DNA from: Sphingomonas sp. Leaf230
GTDB lineage: Bacteria; Pseudomonadota; Alphaproteobacteria; Sphingomonadales; Sphingomonadaceae
Reading direction: 5' to 3'
NCBI RefSeq assembly: GCF_001421745.1
Contig: NZ_LMKW01000008.1
Coordinates: 652,146-716,145 of the forward strand
Length of the DNA: 64,000 bases
The notes under the pieces are model-generated. The model saw only the letters and a program-made list of their open reading frames with translations, was not told the DNA's origin and made no database searches. Of the stretch, positions 1-9,174 are shown one piece after another; position 1 is the stretch's first letter; each line of letters begins with the position of its first letter. The position numbers and the translations under genes are program-made.

Positions 1-27
1 CCCTGCCCCTCCCTTCCAGGGAGGGGG
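1..27. repeat. Partial GC-rich intergenic palindrome at the window edge
   Basis: The first bases carry the CCCCTCCCTTCC...GGGAGGGG pattern seen again at 58281-58388 and, in a variant form, at 55720-55825. Only one arm is inside the window. It also supplies the purine-rich stretch just before the first gene. Confidence 0.55.
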
Positions 28-39
28 GTTCTGTGGCGT

Positions 40-510
40 TTGGTTTTGGCGGTGGGGGTGTTTGCGATTGCTGCTCCGGTAGCGGCGCGTGACACGATCG
101 GCATCTACCAGGGATGGGGAGCGTTTCGCGATGCGAGTCCGGCGCGGTGTTACGCGATTGCGCGGCCGGTGATGGCGGGGGGGCGTTCGTCCGGCTTTGC
201 CAGCGTCGCGACGTGGCCGAAGCGGGGTTTGCGCGCGTCCTTGCATGTGCGGCTCAGTCGGGAGCGGGATCGGTCGGCGGGGGTGACGCTGACGGTCGGC
301 GAGCGGCGGTTCGCGTTGGTGGCGAACGGCTTGGATGCCTGGGCTGGCGATGCGCCGAGCGATCGCGCGATCGTCGCGGCGATGCGATCGGGGCGGAGTA
401 TGAGTGTGGAGGCGGTTGGTGTTGGGGGGCGGCCGTTTGTCGATGTGTATGCGCTGTCGGGGGCGGCGACGGCGATCGATGCGGCGGTGTTGGGGTGTAG
501 CGGAGGGTGA
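40..510 (+). CDS. Secreted protein, possibly IalB-like (invasion-associated locus B family)
   Basis: A 156-residue protein with an alanine/valine-rich hydrophobic N-terminus ending in a signal-peptidase-like PVAA-RD site, so it is probably periplasmic. The mature part has two cysteines, one near residue 37 and one three residues from the end, and the short beta-strand-rich look of IalB-like proteins. The TTG at 40 is the first usable start after the purine-rich AGGGAGGGGG at 18-27. The frame stays open to the window edge, so the true start could lie further left. It precedes rlmN on the same strand but is separated from it by a palindromic repeat, so co-transcription is unclear. The family call rests on overall look, not on a clear motif. 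Confidence 0.5.
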   Translation: MVLAVGVFAIAAPVAARDTIGIYQGWGAFRDASPARCYAIARPVMAGGRSSGFASVATWPKRGLRASLHVRLSRERDRSAGVTLTVGERRFALVANGLDAWAGDAPSDRAIVAAMRSGRSMSVEAVGVGGRPFVDVYALSGAATAIDAAVLGCSGG

Positions 511-560
511 CGTTTTGCTGCCCCGCGTTTCCAATAGACGTTCCGAACGAACCTTCACGA

Positions 561-682
561 TCCTCCCCCGCAAGGGGGAGGTGTCGCCGCAGGTGACGGA
601 GGGGGAGGACACGGAACGAACGTGAGCGCAGGCCTCCCCCTCCGTCAGGCTACGCCTGCCACCTCCCCCTTGCGGGGGAGGA
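561..682. repeat. Long GC-rich inverted repeat (family A)
   Basis: The two arms begin TCCTCCCCCGCAAGGGGGAG and end with its complement, around a spacer holding a second inverted CCTCCCCCTCCGTCA element. A close relative is at 5872-5994. It fills most of the 511-753 gap between the first gene and rlmN; I see no gene in that gap. Confidence 0.85.
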
Positions 683-753
683 TCGGAAGGGTGTCTACTT
701 CCCTCTCCCGCAGCCAGTAGAAAAATCACGAAAATTCCGCTACGGGCTCGCGC

Positions 754-1959
754 ATGCAGACCGCCGCGAACCTCATGCCTATTCCCGGGCACATCGATCC
801 CGTGCCCGTTCCCCGCAGCTTCGTGCCGCGCAGCGATGGGCGGATCGACTTGCTCGGGCTGTCGCTCGCCGATCTGCGGATGGCGCTGGAGACATCGCAG
901 CTTGAGGAGAAGCAGGCCAAGCTGCGCGCGAAACAGCTGTGGCACTGGATCTACAATCGCGGTGCGACCGAGTTCTCGGCGATGACCGATATCTCGAAGA
1001 CGATGCACCCGTGGCTGGAGCAGCGCTTCGTGATCAGCCGGCCGAACGTGGTCGAGGCTCAAGTGTCGACCGACGGGACGCGGAAGTGGCTGCTGCGGTC
1101 GGACGATGCGCAGGATTACGAGATGGTGTTCATCCCCGACGCGGATCGCGGTACGTTGTGCGTGTCGAGCCAGGTCGGCTGCACGCTCAACTGCACCTTC
1201 TGCCACACCGGCACGATGCGGCTGGTGCGCAATTTGACGCCCGCCGAGATCGTCGGCCAGGTAATGCTCGCGCGCGATTCGCTGGGCGAATGGCCGAGCC
1301 AGCCCGAGGGCCGCATGCTCACCAACATCGTGATGATGGGGATGGGCGAGCCGCTGTATAATTTCGAGAATGTCCGCGATGCGCTGAAGCTGGTGATGGA
1401 CGGCGCGGGGCTCGCGCTCAGCCGGCGGCGGATCACGTTGTCGACCAGCGGCGTGGTGCCGATGATGGCGCGTGCGGGCGCGGAGATCGGCGTTAATCTG
1501 GCGGTGTCGCTGCATGCGGTGACGAAGGAAGTGCGTGACGAGATCGTGCCGCTCAACCGCAAATACGGCATCGAGGAGCTGTTGCAGGCGTGCGCGGATT
1601 ATCCGGGCACGAACAACGCGCGGCGGATCACGTTCGAGTATGTGATGCTAAAGGACAAGAACGATTCCGACGACGATGCGCGCGAACTCGTGCGGTTGCT
1701 GCGGAAGTATGAGCTGCCGGCGAAGGTGAACCTCATTCCGTTCAATCCGTGGCCGGGGGCGCAATACGAGTGCTCGACGCCCGAGCGGATCAAGTCGTTC
1801 TCCAGCATCGTGTTCGGCGCGGGAATTTCGGCGCCGGTGCGGACGCCGCGCGGTCGCGATATCGACGCGGCGTGTGGGCAGCTGAAGACCGCGTCGGAGA
1901 AGAAGAGCCGCGCGCAGATCGATCGCGAGGCCGCTGCCGAGTCCGACGCCTTTGCTTGA
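754..1959 (+). CDS. rlmN: 23S rRNA (adenine(2503)-C(2))-methyltransferase RlmN
   Basis: Radical-SAM enzyme that methylates C2 of A2503 in 23S rRNA (and A37 of some tRNAs), acting in the cytoplasm. The CxxxCxxC cluster motif is C143, C147, C150 in [13 protein letters not shown]. The conserved MMGMGEP stretch is at about 194-200. The second catalytic cysteine, which carries the methyl group in this family, is C374 in DAACGQLK. The 401 residues are slightly longer than usual because of an N-terminal extension; the ATG at 754 could be an over-extension, and M8 is a possible internal start. The stop overlaps the start of the downstream TauE-like gene. Confidence 0.96.
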   Translation: MQTAANLMPIPGHIDPVPVPRSFVPRSDGRIDLLGLSLADLRMALETSQLEEKQAKLRAKQLWHWIYNRGATEFSAMTDISKTMHPWLEQRFVISRPNVVEAQVSTDGTRKWLLRSDDAQDYEMVFIPDADRGTLCVSSQVGCTLNCTFCHTGTMRLVRNLTPAEIVGQVMLARDSLGEWPSQPEGRMLTNIVMMGMGEPLYNFENVRDALKLVMDGAGLALSRRRITLSTSGVVPMMARAGAEIGVNLAVSLHAVTKEVRDEIVPLNRKYGIEELLQACADYPGTNNARRITFEYVMLKDKNDSDDDARELVRLLRKYELPAKVNLIPFNPWPGAQYECSTPERIKSFSSIVFGAGISAPVRTPRGRDIDAACGQLKTASEKKSRAQIDREAAAESDAFA

Positions 1960-2710
1960 GTGGACTGCGGTCGCGCTGGCGGCAGGGGCTGGGGTTCTCG
2001 GCGGGGCGATGAACGCGCTTGCGGGTGGCGGCAGCTTCGCGACGATGCCGACGCTGATCGGACTCGGCGTGCCCTCGACCTTCGCGAACGCGACCAGCAA
2101 CGTCTCGCTTCAGCCCGGCGCGATGGCGAGCGCATGGGCGTATCGCCACGGGCTCCAGCCGATCTCGGGCGTCAGCATGAAGACGATGGCGGGGATCACC
2201 TTCGTCGGCGGGCTGGTCGGGAGCCTGTTGCTGGTGGCGACGTCGGCGCGCGCGTTCGACCTGATCGTGCCGTGGCTGCTGCTGTTCGCGACGCTGGCGA
2301 TCGCGTTCGGCACGCGCGCATCGCTGTGGCTCCGGTCGCGGGTCGAGATCGGGCCGAAGTCGCTCGTCGCGGTGCAGGCATTGCTGGGGGTGTATGGCGG
2401 GTATTTCGGGGGCGGCGTCGGGCTGATGCTGACCGCCGCGTGGGGGCTGCTGTCGGGCGCGACGCCCGCGACGCTCGCGCCGCCGCGGACGCTGATGCTG
2501 GCGGTCGCGAACCTCGCCGCGACGATCATCTTCATCGCGACCGGGATGGTGGTGTGGGCGCTATGCGTGCCGATGCTGATCGGCGGGATCGTCGGCGGGC
2601 ATTTCGGCGCGAAACTCGGGCTGTTGCTGTCGCCGCAGGTGATCCGCGTTTGGACGCTGCTGGTGACGATCGCGACGACGATCGTGTTCTTCTACCGCGC
2701 CTATTCCTGA
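1952..2710 (+). CDS. TauE/SafE-family sulfite/anion exporter (membrane protein)
   Basis: A 252-residue polytopic membrane protein. The N-terminal [13 protein letters not shown] and the mid-protein [13 protein letters not shown] repeats are the two glycine-rich signatures of the TauE/SafE (DUF81) family, which exports sulfite, sulfoacetate or related anions. About seven or eight hydrophobic segments are visible. The TTG start at 1952 overlaps the end of rlmN by 8 bases, implying translational coupling. It converges on the osmoprotectant permease gene, and their ends overlap by 10 bases (2701-2710). The substrate is unknown. Confidence 0.88.
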   Translation: MLEWTAVALAAGAGVLGGAMNALAGGGSFATMPTLIGLGVPSTFANATSNVSLQPGAMASAWAYRHGLQPISGVSMKTMAGITFVGGLVGSLLLVATSARAFDLIVPWLLLFATLAIAFGTRASLWLRSRVEIGPKSLVAVQALLGVYGGYFGGGVGLMLTAAWGLLSGATPATLAPPRTLMLAVANLAATIIFIATGMVVWALCVPMLIGGIVGGHFGAKLGLLLSPQVIRVWTLLVTIATTIVFFYRAYS

Positions 2711-4245
2711 AGCCCGGTCTTCGCGGCGAGCCATGTCGCCGCGGCTTCCGGCGTTTCCTTGTCGGTATCGCGGTCGACCCGGTAGTTCGCGGCGCGCATC
2801 GCCTCGACCGGGATTCGGCCGACCATCGGCTTCAGCGCGGCCAGGAACTTGGCGTCACCTGCCCGCTTCGGCGCGACCATCAGGATCGCGTCGTAGCCGG
2901 GGATCGCGCGCCGCGGGTCGGTGAGCACGGTAAGCCCGTCCGCGGCGATCCGGCCATCGGACGAGAAGGCGGAGATGACGTCGACATTGCCGCTCTCCAG
3001 CGCGCGGTACATGAAGGTCGGGCTGTACGGCGTCGTCTTGGCGAAGCGGAGCGGATAGGCGCGCTTCACCGCGGCCCATTCGGGACGTTCGAGGAATTCG
3101 AGATCGCTGCCGAGCGTCATGCCGGGTGCGGCCTTCACCAGATCGTCGAGGCTGGCGATGCGCTTGGCCTTCGCCGCGTCGCCCTTCATCGCGAAGGCAT
3201 AGGCGTTCTCGAACCCGAGCGACCCGACCAGGCCGACGTGATGCTCGCGCTTCGCCCAGTCGGCGATCGCGGCGACCATCGCCGGGCGTTCGGGGACATC
3301 GTTGCGCTTCATCTCGTTCGCCCAGATCGTCCCGGCATAATCGACATAGACGTCGATATCGCCGCCGGAGAGCGCCCCGAAGACGACCGCGGATCCGAGG
3401 CCGTCGCGATATTCGACGGTATAGCCGGCATGTTCGAGCCGGTCGCCGATCAGCCGCGCAAGGATGTATTGCTCGGCGAAGTTCTTCGCGCCGACGACCA
3501 CGGTGCGGTCTGCGCCGCCCTTGGGCCACAGCGGGGCGGTCGCCGCCGCGGTTCCCAAGACCAGCACCACCGCGCTCGCGATCCACAGCCAGCGGCGGCG
3601 CGCGCGGATGCCGTATTCGATCGCCCCGATCAGCGCGTCGACCGCCAGCGCAAGCGCCGCCGCCGAGACGCAGCCGGCGAGCACCAGCGCCCAGTTCTGC
3701 GTCTGCAATCCCGCGAAGATCATGTCGCCGAGGCTCGGCTGGCCGACCGTCGTCGACAGCGTCGCCGCACCGATCGTCCAGACCGCCGCGGTGCGGATGC
3801 CGGCGATCAGCACGGGCGCGACCAGAGGTGCCTCGACCAGCCGCAGTTTCTGCGCGGGCGTCATGCCGACCGCGTCCGCCGCCTGGATCACGGCGGGATC
3901 GATGCCGTGCAGGCCGGCGACTGCATTCCGCAGGATCGGCAGCAGCGCGTACAGCGTCAGCGCGATCAGCGACGGGAGGAAGCCCAATGCGGGGATGCCG
4001 CCGCCGACCAGCGCGGAGAGGCTGAGCAGCAGCGGATAGAACAAGGCGAGCAGCGCGAGGCTCGGGATCGTCTGGACGAGGCTTGCGAAACCGAGCGACA
4101 CGCGCGCCACGGTCGCGTTGCGCGCGGACCAGATGCCGAGCGGCAGGCTGATCGCGATGCCGAGGAGCAGCGCCGCCGCGGAGAGCAGGACGTGGTTGGC
4201 GAGCAGCGGCGGCACGCGGCCGAGCGCATCGAGGAACGCGCTCAT
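2701..4245 (-). CDS. OpuC-like ABC transporter: permease fused to substrate-binding protein
   Basis: A 514-residue fusion. Residues 1-215 are a binding-protein-dependent permease domain with the LPLGIWSARN and QTIPSLALLALFYPLL stretches typical of glycine betaine/carnitine/choline (OpuC/ProW-type) permeases and five or more membrane segments. A further hydrophobic segment at about 219-238 leads to an OpuAC-type binding domain (247-514) that starts VVVGAKNFAEQYILARL and contains DVYVDYAGTIW. The binding domain is therefore tethered on the periplasmic face rather than free. The partner ATPase starts 10 bases upstream. Quaternary-amine uptake under osmotic stress is the family role; the actual ligand is not known. 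Confidence 0.9.
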   Translation of the reverse strand: MSAFLDALGRVPPLLANHVLLSAAALLLGIAISLPLGIWSARNATVARVSLGFASLVQTIPSLALLALFYPLLLSLSALVGGGIPALGFLPSLIALTLYALLPILRNAVAGLHGIDPAVIQAADAVGMTPAQKLRLVEAPLVAPVLIAGIRTAAVWTIGAATLSTTVGQPSLGDMIFAGLQTQNWALVLAGCVSAAALALAVDALIGAIEYGIRARRRWLWIASAVVLVLGTAAATAPLWPKGGADRTVVVGAKNFAEQYILARLIGDRLEHAGYTVEYRDGLGSAVVFGALSGGDIDVYVDYAGTIWANEMKRNDVPERPAMVAAIADWAKREHHVGLVGSLGFENAYAFAMKGDAAKAKRIASLDDLVKAAPGMTLGSDLEFLERPEWAAVKRAYPLRFAKTTPYSPTFMYRALESGNVDVISAFSSDGRIAADGLTVLTDPRRAIPGYDAILMVAPKRAGDAKFLAALKPMVGRIPVEAMRAANYRVDRDTDKETPEAAATWLAAKTGLQE

Positions 4246-4255
4246 GCGCCCCCCC

Positions 4256-5041
4256 TCATGCGACTAGCGCCTGGAGGCGTTCGGCCTGCGCGCGCGGCAC
4301 CTGCACCAGTGCCTGCGCGTCGTCGCCACCCTTGCCGGCGACGAGGTCGGCGGGCGTGGCGTCGGCGACGATCCGCCCCGCCTTCATCACCAGCACGCGG
4401 TCGGCGAGCAACAGCGCCTCCGCCATGTCGTGCGTGACGAGGATCGTGGTCAGCCGGAGCCGGTCGTGGAGTTCGCGGATCCGCGTGCCGAGCGCATCGC
4501 GCGTGACGGGGTCGAGCGCGCCGAACGCCTCGTCGAGCAGCAGCAGTTTCGCGCCGGGTGCGAGCGCGCGGGCGATGCCGACGCGCTGGCGCTGGCCACC
4601 CGAGAGCGCGTCGGGCATCCGGCCCGCAATGTCGCGGGGCAGGTCGACGAGGTCGAGCAACTCGCCGACCTTGGCCTCATCCGTGCGGCCGGCGATGCGC
4701 AGGCCGATCGCGATGTTCTCGGCGATCGTCATGTGCGGGAACAGGCCGATGTTCTGGAAGACGTAGCCGATCCGGCGGCGCAGTTCGGGCGCGGGCTCGG
4801 CAGCGACGTCGGCACCGTCGATCGTCACCCGGCCTTCGCTCGGCTCGACCAGGCGGTTGAGCGTCTTCAGCAGCGTCGACTTGCCCGAACCGGACGTGCC
4901 GACGAGCGCGACGAAACTGCCGCGTGCGATCTCCAGCGAAACGCCGTCGACGGCAATCGTCGTCCCGTATCTTTTGGTAACGCGTTCGAAAGCGAGCGCT
5001 GGGGAATTGTCTGGCATCTGCGCGCAGGATGCGGGAAACAT
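4256..5041 (-). CDS. OpuC-like ABC transporter ATP-binding protein
   Basis: ATPase of the osmoprotectant system. It has Walker A GTSGSGKST (about 48-56), the LSGGQRQRVGIARAL signature, and Walker B LLLLDEAFGALDP followed by an H-loop (VTHD). No C-terminal CBS domains are present, unlike many OpuCA proteins, so direct ionic-strength sensing by CBS domains is not expected. It is upstream of and co-directional with the fused permease/binding protein, giving a complete two-gene transporter. The start is uncertain: ATG at 5041 gives 261 residues, and an in-frame ATG at 5017 (MPDNSPAL) gives 253. Confidence 0.92.
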   Translation of the reverse strand: MFPASCAQMPDNSPALAFERVTKRYGTTIAVDGVSLEIARGSFVALVGTSGSGKSTLLKTLNRLVEPSEGRVTIDGADVAAEPAPELRRRIGYVFQNIGLFPHMTIAENIAIGLRIAGRTDEAKVGELLDLVDLPRDIAGRMPDALSGGQRQRVGIARALAPGAKLLLLDEAFGALDPVTRDALGTRIRELHDRLRLTTILVTHDMAEALLLADRVLVMKAGRIVADATPADLVAGKGGDDAQALVQVPRAQAERLQALVA

Positions 5042-5068
5042 ACCGGAAAATCAAATGGAGAGGGGCGC

Positions 5069-5860
5069 ATGACGCAGCAGAGCATTTTCATCACCGGTGG
5101 CGGATCGGGGATTGGCCGCGCCACGGCGCAACTGTTCGCTGCCAAGGGCTGGCGCGTCGGGTTGGCGGACGTCAACGTCGCAGGGCTTGCCGAGACCGCC
5201 GCGCTGCTGCCCGCGGGGATGGTCAGCACCTACCAGATGGACGTGCGCGACCGCGATGCGTGGGTGACGTCGCTCGATGCGTTCGTCGCGACCACGGGCG
5301 GGCGGCTCGACGTGCTGTTCAACAATGCCGGGATTGGATCGGGCGGACCGCTCGCGGAGACCGACTTCGCCGAGATCGACCGGGTGATCGCGATCAACCT
5401 GGTCGGCGCGTTGAACGGCGCGCGGATCGGCCATCCGTATCTGAAGCGGACGCCGGGATCGTGCCTGCTCAACACTGCGTCCGCGTCGGCGATCTACGGC
5501 TCGGCGGGGCTCGCGCCTTATTCCGCGACCAAGTTCGGGGTGCGCGCGATCACCGAGGCGCTCGACGGCGAATGGGCGGCGGACGGGATCAAGGTGCGCT
5601 CGATCGTACCGAGCTTCATCGACACGCCGCTGCTCGATTCCGCCGCGGGGAACACCAACCACTCGATCCGCGAGACGGTGACGGGGGCGGGACTGGAACT
5701 GACCGGCGTGGACAAGGTCGCGGAGGCGGCCTGGGCCGCGGTGCACGGCGACAAGGTCCACACGTTCGTGGGCAAGACTGCGCACCGCATGGCGTTCGCG
5801 GCAAGGTGGATGCCGGGCGCGCTGCGCAAGCGGATGCGCCGGGATATGCGGAAGGGCTGA
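5069..5860 (+). CDS. SDR-family oxidoreductase
   Basis: Classical short-chain dehydrogenase/reductase, 263 residues. It has the TGGGSGIG nucleotide-binding glycine motif near the N-terminus, NNAG in the middle of the Rossmann fold, and the catalytic S...YxxxK as SASAIYGSAGLAPYSATKFG. A GGAGAGGGG ribosome site at 5057-5065 fixes the ATG at 5069; the open frame upstream of it is not coding. It is divergent from the ABC ATPase. The substrate cannot be inferred, and SDRs of this type act on many alcohols and ketones. Confidence 0.93.
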   Translation: MTQQSIFITGGGSGIGRATAQLFAAKGWRVGLADVNVAGLAETAALLPAGMVSTYQMDVRDRDAWVTSLDAFVATTGGRLDVLFNNAGIGSGGPLAETDFAEIDRVIAINLVGALNGARIGHPYLKRTPGSCLLNTASASAIYGSAGLAPYSATKFGVRAITEALDGEWAADGIKVRSIVPSFIDTPLLDSAAGNTNHSIRETVTGAGLELTGVDKVAEAAWAAVHGDKVHTFVGKTAHRMAFAARWMPGALRKRMRRDMRKG

Positions 5861-5871
5861 ACCCGCTTTAA

Positions 5872-5994
5872 TCCTCCCCCGCCAGGGGGAGGTGGCTGGC
5901 ACTTGCCAGACGGAGGGGGCGGTACGCGATGACCGAGGTTCCGTGCCCTCCCCCTCCGTCACCTTCGGTGCCACCTCCCCCTGGCGGGGGAGGA
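5872..5994. repeat. Long GC-rich inverted repeat (family A), convergent-gene spacer
   Basis: Arms TCCTCCCCCGCCAGGGGGAG and its complement, with the internal CTCCGTCA element, match the repeat at 561-682. It sits between two convergent genes, where its strong stem could also stop transcription from both sides. Confidence 0.85.
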
Positions 5995-6004
5995 TCATTT
6001 TACT

Positions 6005-6301
6005 TCAGGCGTCGCCGACGATCGCGTCGATCGCTTCGGCCATCTCGATGTCGCGTGGTGACAGGCCGCCTGCGTCGTGCGTGGTCAGCAGGATTTCCAC
6101 GCGGTTCCAGACGTTCTTCCACTCCGGATGGTGGTTCGCGCGTTCGGCGATCAGCGCGACCTGCGTCATGAAGCCGAACGCCTCGACGAAATCGGCGAAC
6201 ACGATCGTCCGCGTGATCGCGTCGCGCGCATCGTCGTAATCCCACTCGTCGAGCCCATCGAGCGCCTCGGCCCGCTCGGTATCGTTCAGCGCTTCGATCA
6301 T
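6005..6301 (-). CDS. phhB: 4a-hydroxytetrahydrobiopterin (pterin-4a-carbinolamine) dehydratase
   Basis: A 98-residue PCD/DCoH-family enzyme that dehydrates 4a-hydroxytetrahydropterin, normally supporting aromatic amino-acid hydroxylases. The family active-site signature is clear: [20 protein letters not shown], followed by [11 protein letters not shown]. Length matches the family (about 95-110). The ATG at 6301 is chosen because the frame upstream loses all similarity; it gives a 36-base divergent gap to the peptidase gene. No phenylalanine hydroxylase is in the window. The symbol follows the family, not proof of that pathway. Confidence 0.9.
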   Translation of the reverse strand: MIEALNDTERAEALDGLDEWDYDDARDAITRTIVFADFVEAFGFMTQVALIAERANHHPEWKNVWNRVEILLTTHDAGGLSPRDIEMAEAIDAIVGDA

Positions 6302-6337
6302 CGGGCTCTCCCTTGCCGCAACAGTTCGCCGACGCGT

Positions 6338-6760
6338 ATGGCTGGCGGCATGAGCGGGCAAGCGACAATATCCGGGGAGGCCCCCGACGCCGACACGATC
6401 GAGGCGATCTGTCGCGCGACGATCGCCAGGCTGCCGCAGCAGTTCGCGGAGCATCTCGGCGACATCGTCTTCGCGGTCGAGGAGTTTGCCGACGACGAGA
6501 CGCTGGCGGCGCTGGGCCTCGAACACCCGCTCGACCTGTCGGGCCTGTATCACGGTCGCCCACTCGGCGAGAAATCGTCGATGGACGTCGCGCCGATGCC
6601 CGACCGCATCGTCCTGTACCGCCGCGCTATCCTGGAGGAATGGATCGAGACCGGGGTGCGCCTCGACGATCTCGTCGCGCACGTGACGATCCACGAGATT
6701 GGCCATCACTTCGGCCTGAGCGACGACGACATGCACGCGCTGGAAGACTCCGCCGCATGA
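6338..6760 (+). CDS. Zincin-like metallopeptidase family protein (HEXXH)
   Basis: A 140-residue protein of the small metallopeptidase family found next to cytochrome c maturation genes in many alphaproteobacteria. The zinc-binding motif HEIGHHFG is 19 residues from the C-terminus and is followed by the typical DDDMHALE. It is predicted to be cytoplasmic, with no signal peptide. Two starts are possible, ATG 6338 and ATG 6350. The stop overlaps the ccmA start (ATGA at 6757-6760), so translation is coupled to ccmA. The substrate is unknown. Confidence 0.85.
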   Translation: MAGGMSGQATISGEAPDADTIEAICRATIARLPQQFAEHLGDIVFAVEEFADDETLAALGLEHPLDLSGLYHGRPLGEKSSMDVAPMPDRIVLYRRAILEEWIETGVRLDDLVAHVTIHEIGHHFGLSDDDMHALEDSAA

Positions 6761-7329
6761 GTCTCGCGTTTCGCGACGTGGCGTGCGTACGGGGCGGAAG
6801 ATTGCTGTTCTCAAGCGTGTCGTTCGACCTCGGGCCGGGCGATGCGGCGATCGTCACCGGCCCCAATGGCGTCGGAAAATCGAGCCTGATCCGCATCGCC
6901 GCCGGCCTGCTCGCGCCATTCGAAGGCGCCGTGACGTGTGACGCGAACAAGGCGTTGCTGACCGAGGCAAGTGCGCTCGATTCCGACCGCACGCTGATCG
7001 CCGCGCTTCGTTTCTGGGCCGCGTTGGACAATGCGCCCGCCCCCGATACCCGGATCGCCCAGGCGCTGTCCGCCCTCAATCTCGACACGCTCGCGGACAT
7101 TCCGGTCCGCCTGCTGTCGACCGGGCAACGCCGCCGCGCGGCAATCGCCCGCGTTGCCGCTAGCGGAGCGCCGGTCTGGCTGCTCGACGAACCCGCCAAC
7201 GGGCTCGACACGGTGTCGGTCGCTCGACTGGAAACGCTGATCGCTGAGCACCGCGCCACCGGCGGGATCGCGCTGGTCGCCACGCACCTGTCGCTAGCGA
7301 TCCCTGCCGCGCGGAAGATCGCGTTGTGA
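6757..7329 (+). CDS. ccmA: Heme exporter ATP-binding protein CcmA
   Basis: A 190-residue ATPase of the CcmABCD system that releases holo-CcmE during cytochrome c maturation. It shows Walker [10 protein letters not shown], an LSTGQ signature followed by RRRAAIAR, and Walker [13 protein letters not shown]. The small size and the short LSTGQ signature are typical of CcmA. The start overlaps the upstream peptidase stop, and the stop overlaps the GTG start of ccmB. ccmC and later ccm genes do not follow, so they must lie elsewhere. Confidence 0.92.
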   Translation: MSLAFRDVACVRGGRLLFSSVSFDLGPGDAAIVTGPNGVGKSSLIRIAAGLLAPFEGAVTCDANKALLTEASALDSDRTLIAALRFWAALDNAPAPDTRIAQALSALNLDTLADIPVRLLSTGQRRRAAIARVAASGAPVWLLDEPANGLDTVSVARLETLIAEHRATGGIALVATHLSLAIPAARKIAL

Positions 7330-7967
7330 TCGCGCTGATCCGCCGCGATCTGCGGCGCAGCGTGTCGAGCGGCGGCGCAACATTGGTGGTCGCGTTCTTC
7401 CTGCTGGTCGCGACGCTGTTCCCGTTCGCGATCGGCCCCGACGCGGCGTTGCTCGCGCGGATCGGTGGCGGGGTGATCTGGACCGCGGCATTGCTTGCGG
7501 CCTTGTTGCCGGTCGAACGCCTCGTAAGTCCCGATCTGGAGGGGGGGCTGTTCGAACAGTTCGTCGTCCGCGGGATGTCGCTTGCGCTGGTCGCGTTGGC
7601 GAAGACGATCGCGCACTGGCTGAGCTTCGGCCCGCCGCTGATGCTCGCCGCAGTGATCGCCGCCGGCCTGCTCAACCTGTCGGCCGACACGCTGCTCCGC
7701 GTCGAGGTCGGCCTGCTGATCGGCACGCCCGGCCTCGCCGCGCTTGCCGTCGCGACGAGTGCGCTGGTCGCGGGCGTTCGCGGCGGCGGCGCGGTAACGG
7801 GCCTTGTCATGCTGCCGCTCGCGGTACCGTTGCTGATCTTCGGCGCGGGATCGCTCGATCCGGCCGGAGGCGCGGGCGCGGTCAAGCTGCTGGCCGCGGT
7901 CAGCCTCGTGTTCGTCGCGGGCGCGCCGTTCCTTGCGGCGGCGGCGATCCGCGCGGGCATGGACTGA
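7326..7967 (+). CDS. ccmB: Heme exporter permease CcmB
   Basis: A 213-residue integral membrane protein with six hydrophobic segments. The FFLLVATLFPFAIGPD region and the conserved acidic DLEGGLFEQ patch are typical of CcmB, the membrane partner of CcmA. The GTG start at 7326 overlaps the ccmA TGA (GTGA). It ends 4 bases before the next gene, so the whole 6338-9078 block is probably one transcript. Confidence 0.92.
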   Translation: MIALIRRDLRRSVSSGGATLVVAFFLLVATLFPFAIGPDAALLARIGGGVIWTAALLAALLPVERLVSPDLEGGLFEQFVVRGMSLALVALAKTIAHWLSFGPPLMLAAVIAAGLLNLSADTLLRVEVGLLIGTPGLAALAVATSALVAGVRGGGAVTGLVMLPLAVPLLIFGAGSLDPAGGAGAVKLLAAVSLVFVAGAPFLAAAAIRAGMD

Positions 7968-7971
7968 GGCG

Positions 7972-9078
7972 ATGAGCATGACGGACGAGCAAGCCGGCCC
8001 CGTACGCGTCGGACTGATCGGATACGGGTTCTCGGGCAAGACGTTCCATGCCCCGTTGATAGCGTCGGTCGCGGGGCTCGAACTTCGCGCGGTGTCGTCC
8101 AGCGATGCTCACAAGGTGCAGGCGGACTTTCCGGGGATGACGGTCCACGCCGATCCGCACGCGCTGATCGCGGCTGAGGACATAGACTTGGTCGTGATCG
8201 CGACGCCGAACGAGACGCACGCACCGCTCGCGAGGGCAGCGATCGCGGCGGGGAAGCACGTCGTGATCGACAAGCCGTTCACGCTCGACCTCGACGAAGC
8301 GCGCGGGCTTATCGCGCTGGCGGAAGATCGAGACGTGCTGCTGTCCGTCTTTCACAACCGGCGCTGGGACAGTGATTTCCTCACCGTGCGTGCCGCGATC
8401 GACGCCGGTATCGTCGGCAACGTCACGCATTTCGAATCGCATTTCGACCGGTTCCGGCCGGACGTCCGCGACCGCTGGCGCGAGCGATCGGGGCCGGGCA
8501 GCGGTGTCTGGTATGATCTCGGTCCGCATCTCGTCGATCAGGCATTGCTCCTGTTCGGCCTGCCGGACACGGTCCAGGCGTCGATCGCGACACAGCGGCC
8601 GGGCGCGATGACCGACGATTGGGCACACGTCGTCCTGTCCTACGGCGAGCGCCGCGTGATCCTCCAGGCGAGTATGCTGGTGGCAGGCGGCGTCGACCGG
8701 TTCACCGTGCACGGCACCGCCGGCAGCATGACGAAGCACTGCGCCGACCGACAGGAGGCGCAACTTCTAAGCGGAATGCGGCCGGGCGACGCGAACTGGG
8801 GCGAGGATCCCGATCCGCTGGTGATCCACGCCGCCGACGGGCAACGCGAACAGCGCGCGCTACCCGGCGACCAGCGCCATTATTATCGGGGCATCGCGGC
8901 GGCGGTTCGGGAAGCAGCGAAAAATCCGGTCGCGCCGATCGAAGCGCTGGCGGTGATGGCGGTCGTCGAGGCGGCGTTCCTGTCCGCAAACACCGGCACG
9001 ACGACGGCATTGGCGCTGACCGATCGCGAGCGGGACGCCGCAGCCCGCGCGCTATCGTCCGCGACTGTACAAATCTGA
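7972..9078 (+). CDS. Gfo/Idh/MocA-family NAD(P)-dependent oxidoreductase
   Basis: A 368-residue two-domain dehydrogenase. The N-terminal Rossmann motif is VGLIGYGFSGKTFHAPL (about 12-29). VIATPNETHA and the VVIDKPFTLDL segment supply the conserved lysine-proline of the family (normally EKP, here DKP). The C-terminal half has the substrate-domain features GPGSGVWYDLGPHLVDQAL. Resemblance is to the YdgJ/YvaA-type subgroup. ATG 7972 is the first start after ccmB; ATG 7978 is also possible. The sugar or polyol substrate is unknown. Confidence 0.9.
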   Translation: MSMTDEQAGPVRVGLIGYGFSGKTFHAPLIASVAGLELRAVSSSDAHKVQADFPGMTVHADPHALIAAEDIDLVVIATPNETHAPLARAAIAAGKHVVIDKPFTLDLDEARGLIALAEDRDVLLSVFHNRRWDSDFLTVRAAIDAGIVGNVTHFESHFDRFRPDVRDRWRERSGPGSGVWYDLGPHLVDQALLLFGLPDTVQASIATQRPGAMTDDWAHVVLSYGERRVILQASMLVAGGVDRFTVHGTAGSMTKHCADRQEAQLLSGMRPGDANWGEDPDPLVIHAADGQREQRALPGDQRHYYRGIAAAVREAAKNPVAPIEALAVMAVVEAAFLSANTGTTTALALTDRERDAAARALSSATVQI

Positions 9079-9174
9079 ACGATCCGTCCCGGCGTCGCGC
9101 GGGTATCGAATGCGTCGCTTGCGAAGCACCTCCGGTCGGTTGCCGATCCGGATCTTCTCTGACAGGATTGCTGC

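Noticed and set aside
4430..5068. N-terminal extension of the SDR protein
   Set aside because: The frame is open upstream but lies antisense to the ABC ATPase and is Arg/Asp-rich. The ribosome site and Rossmann motif place the start at 5069.
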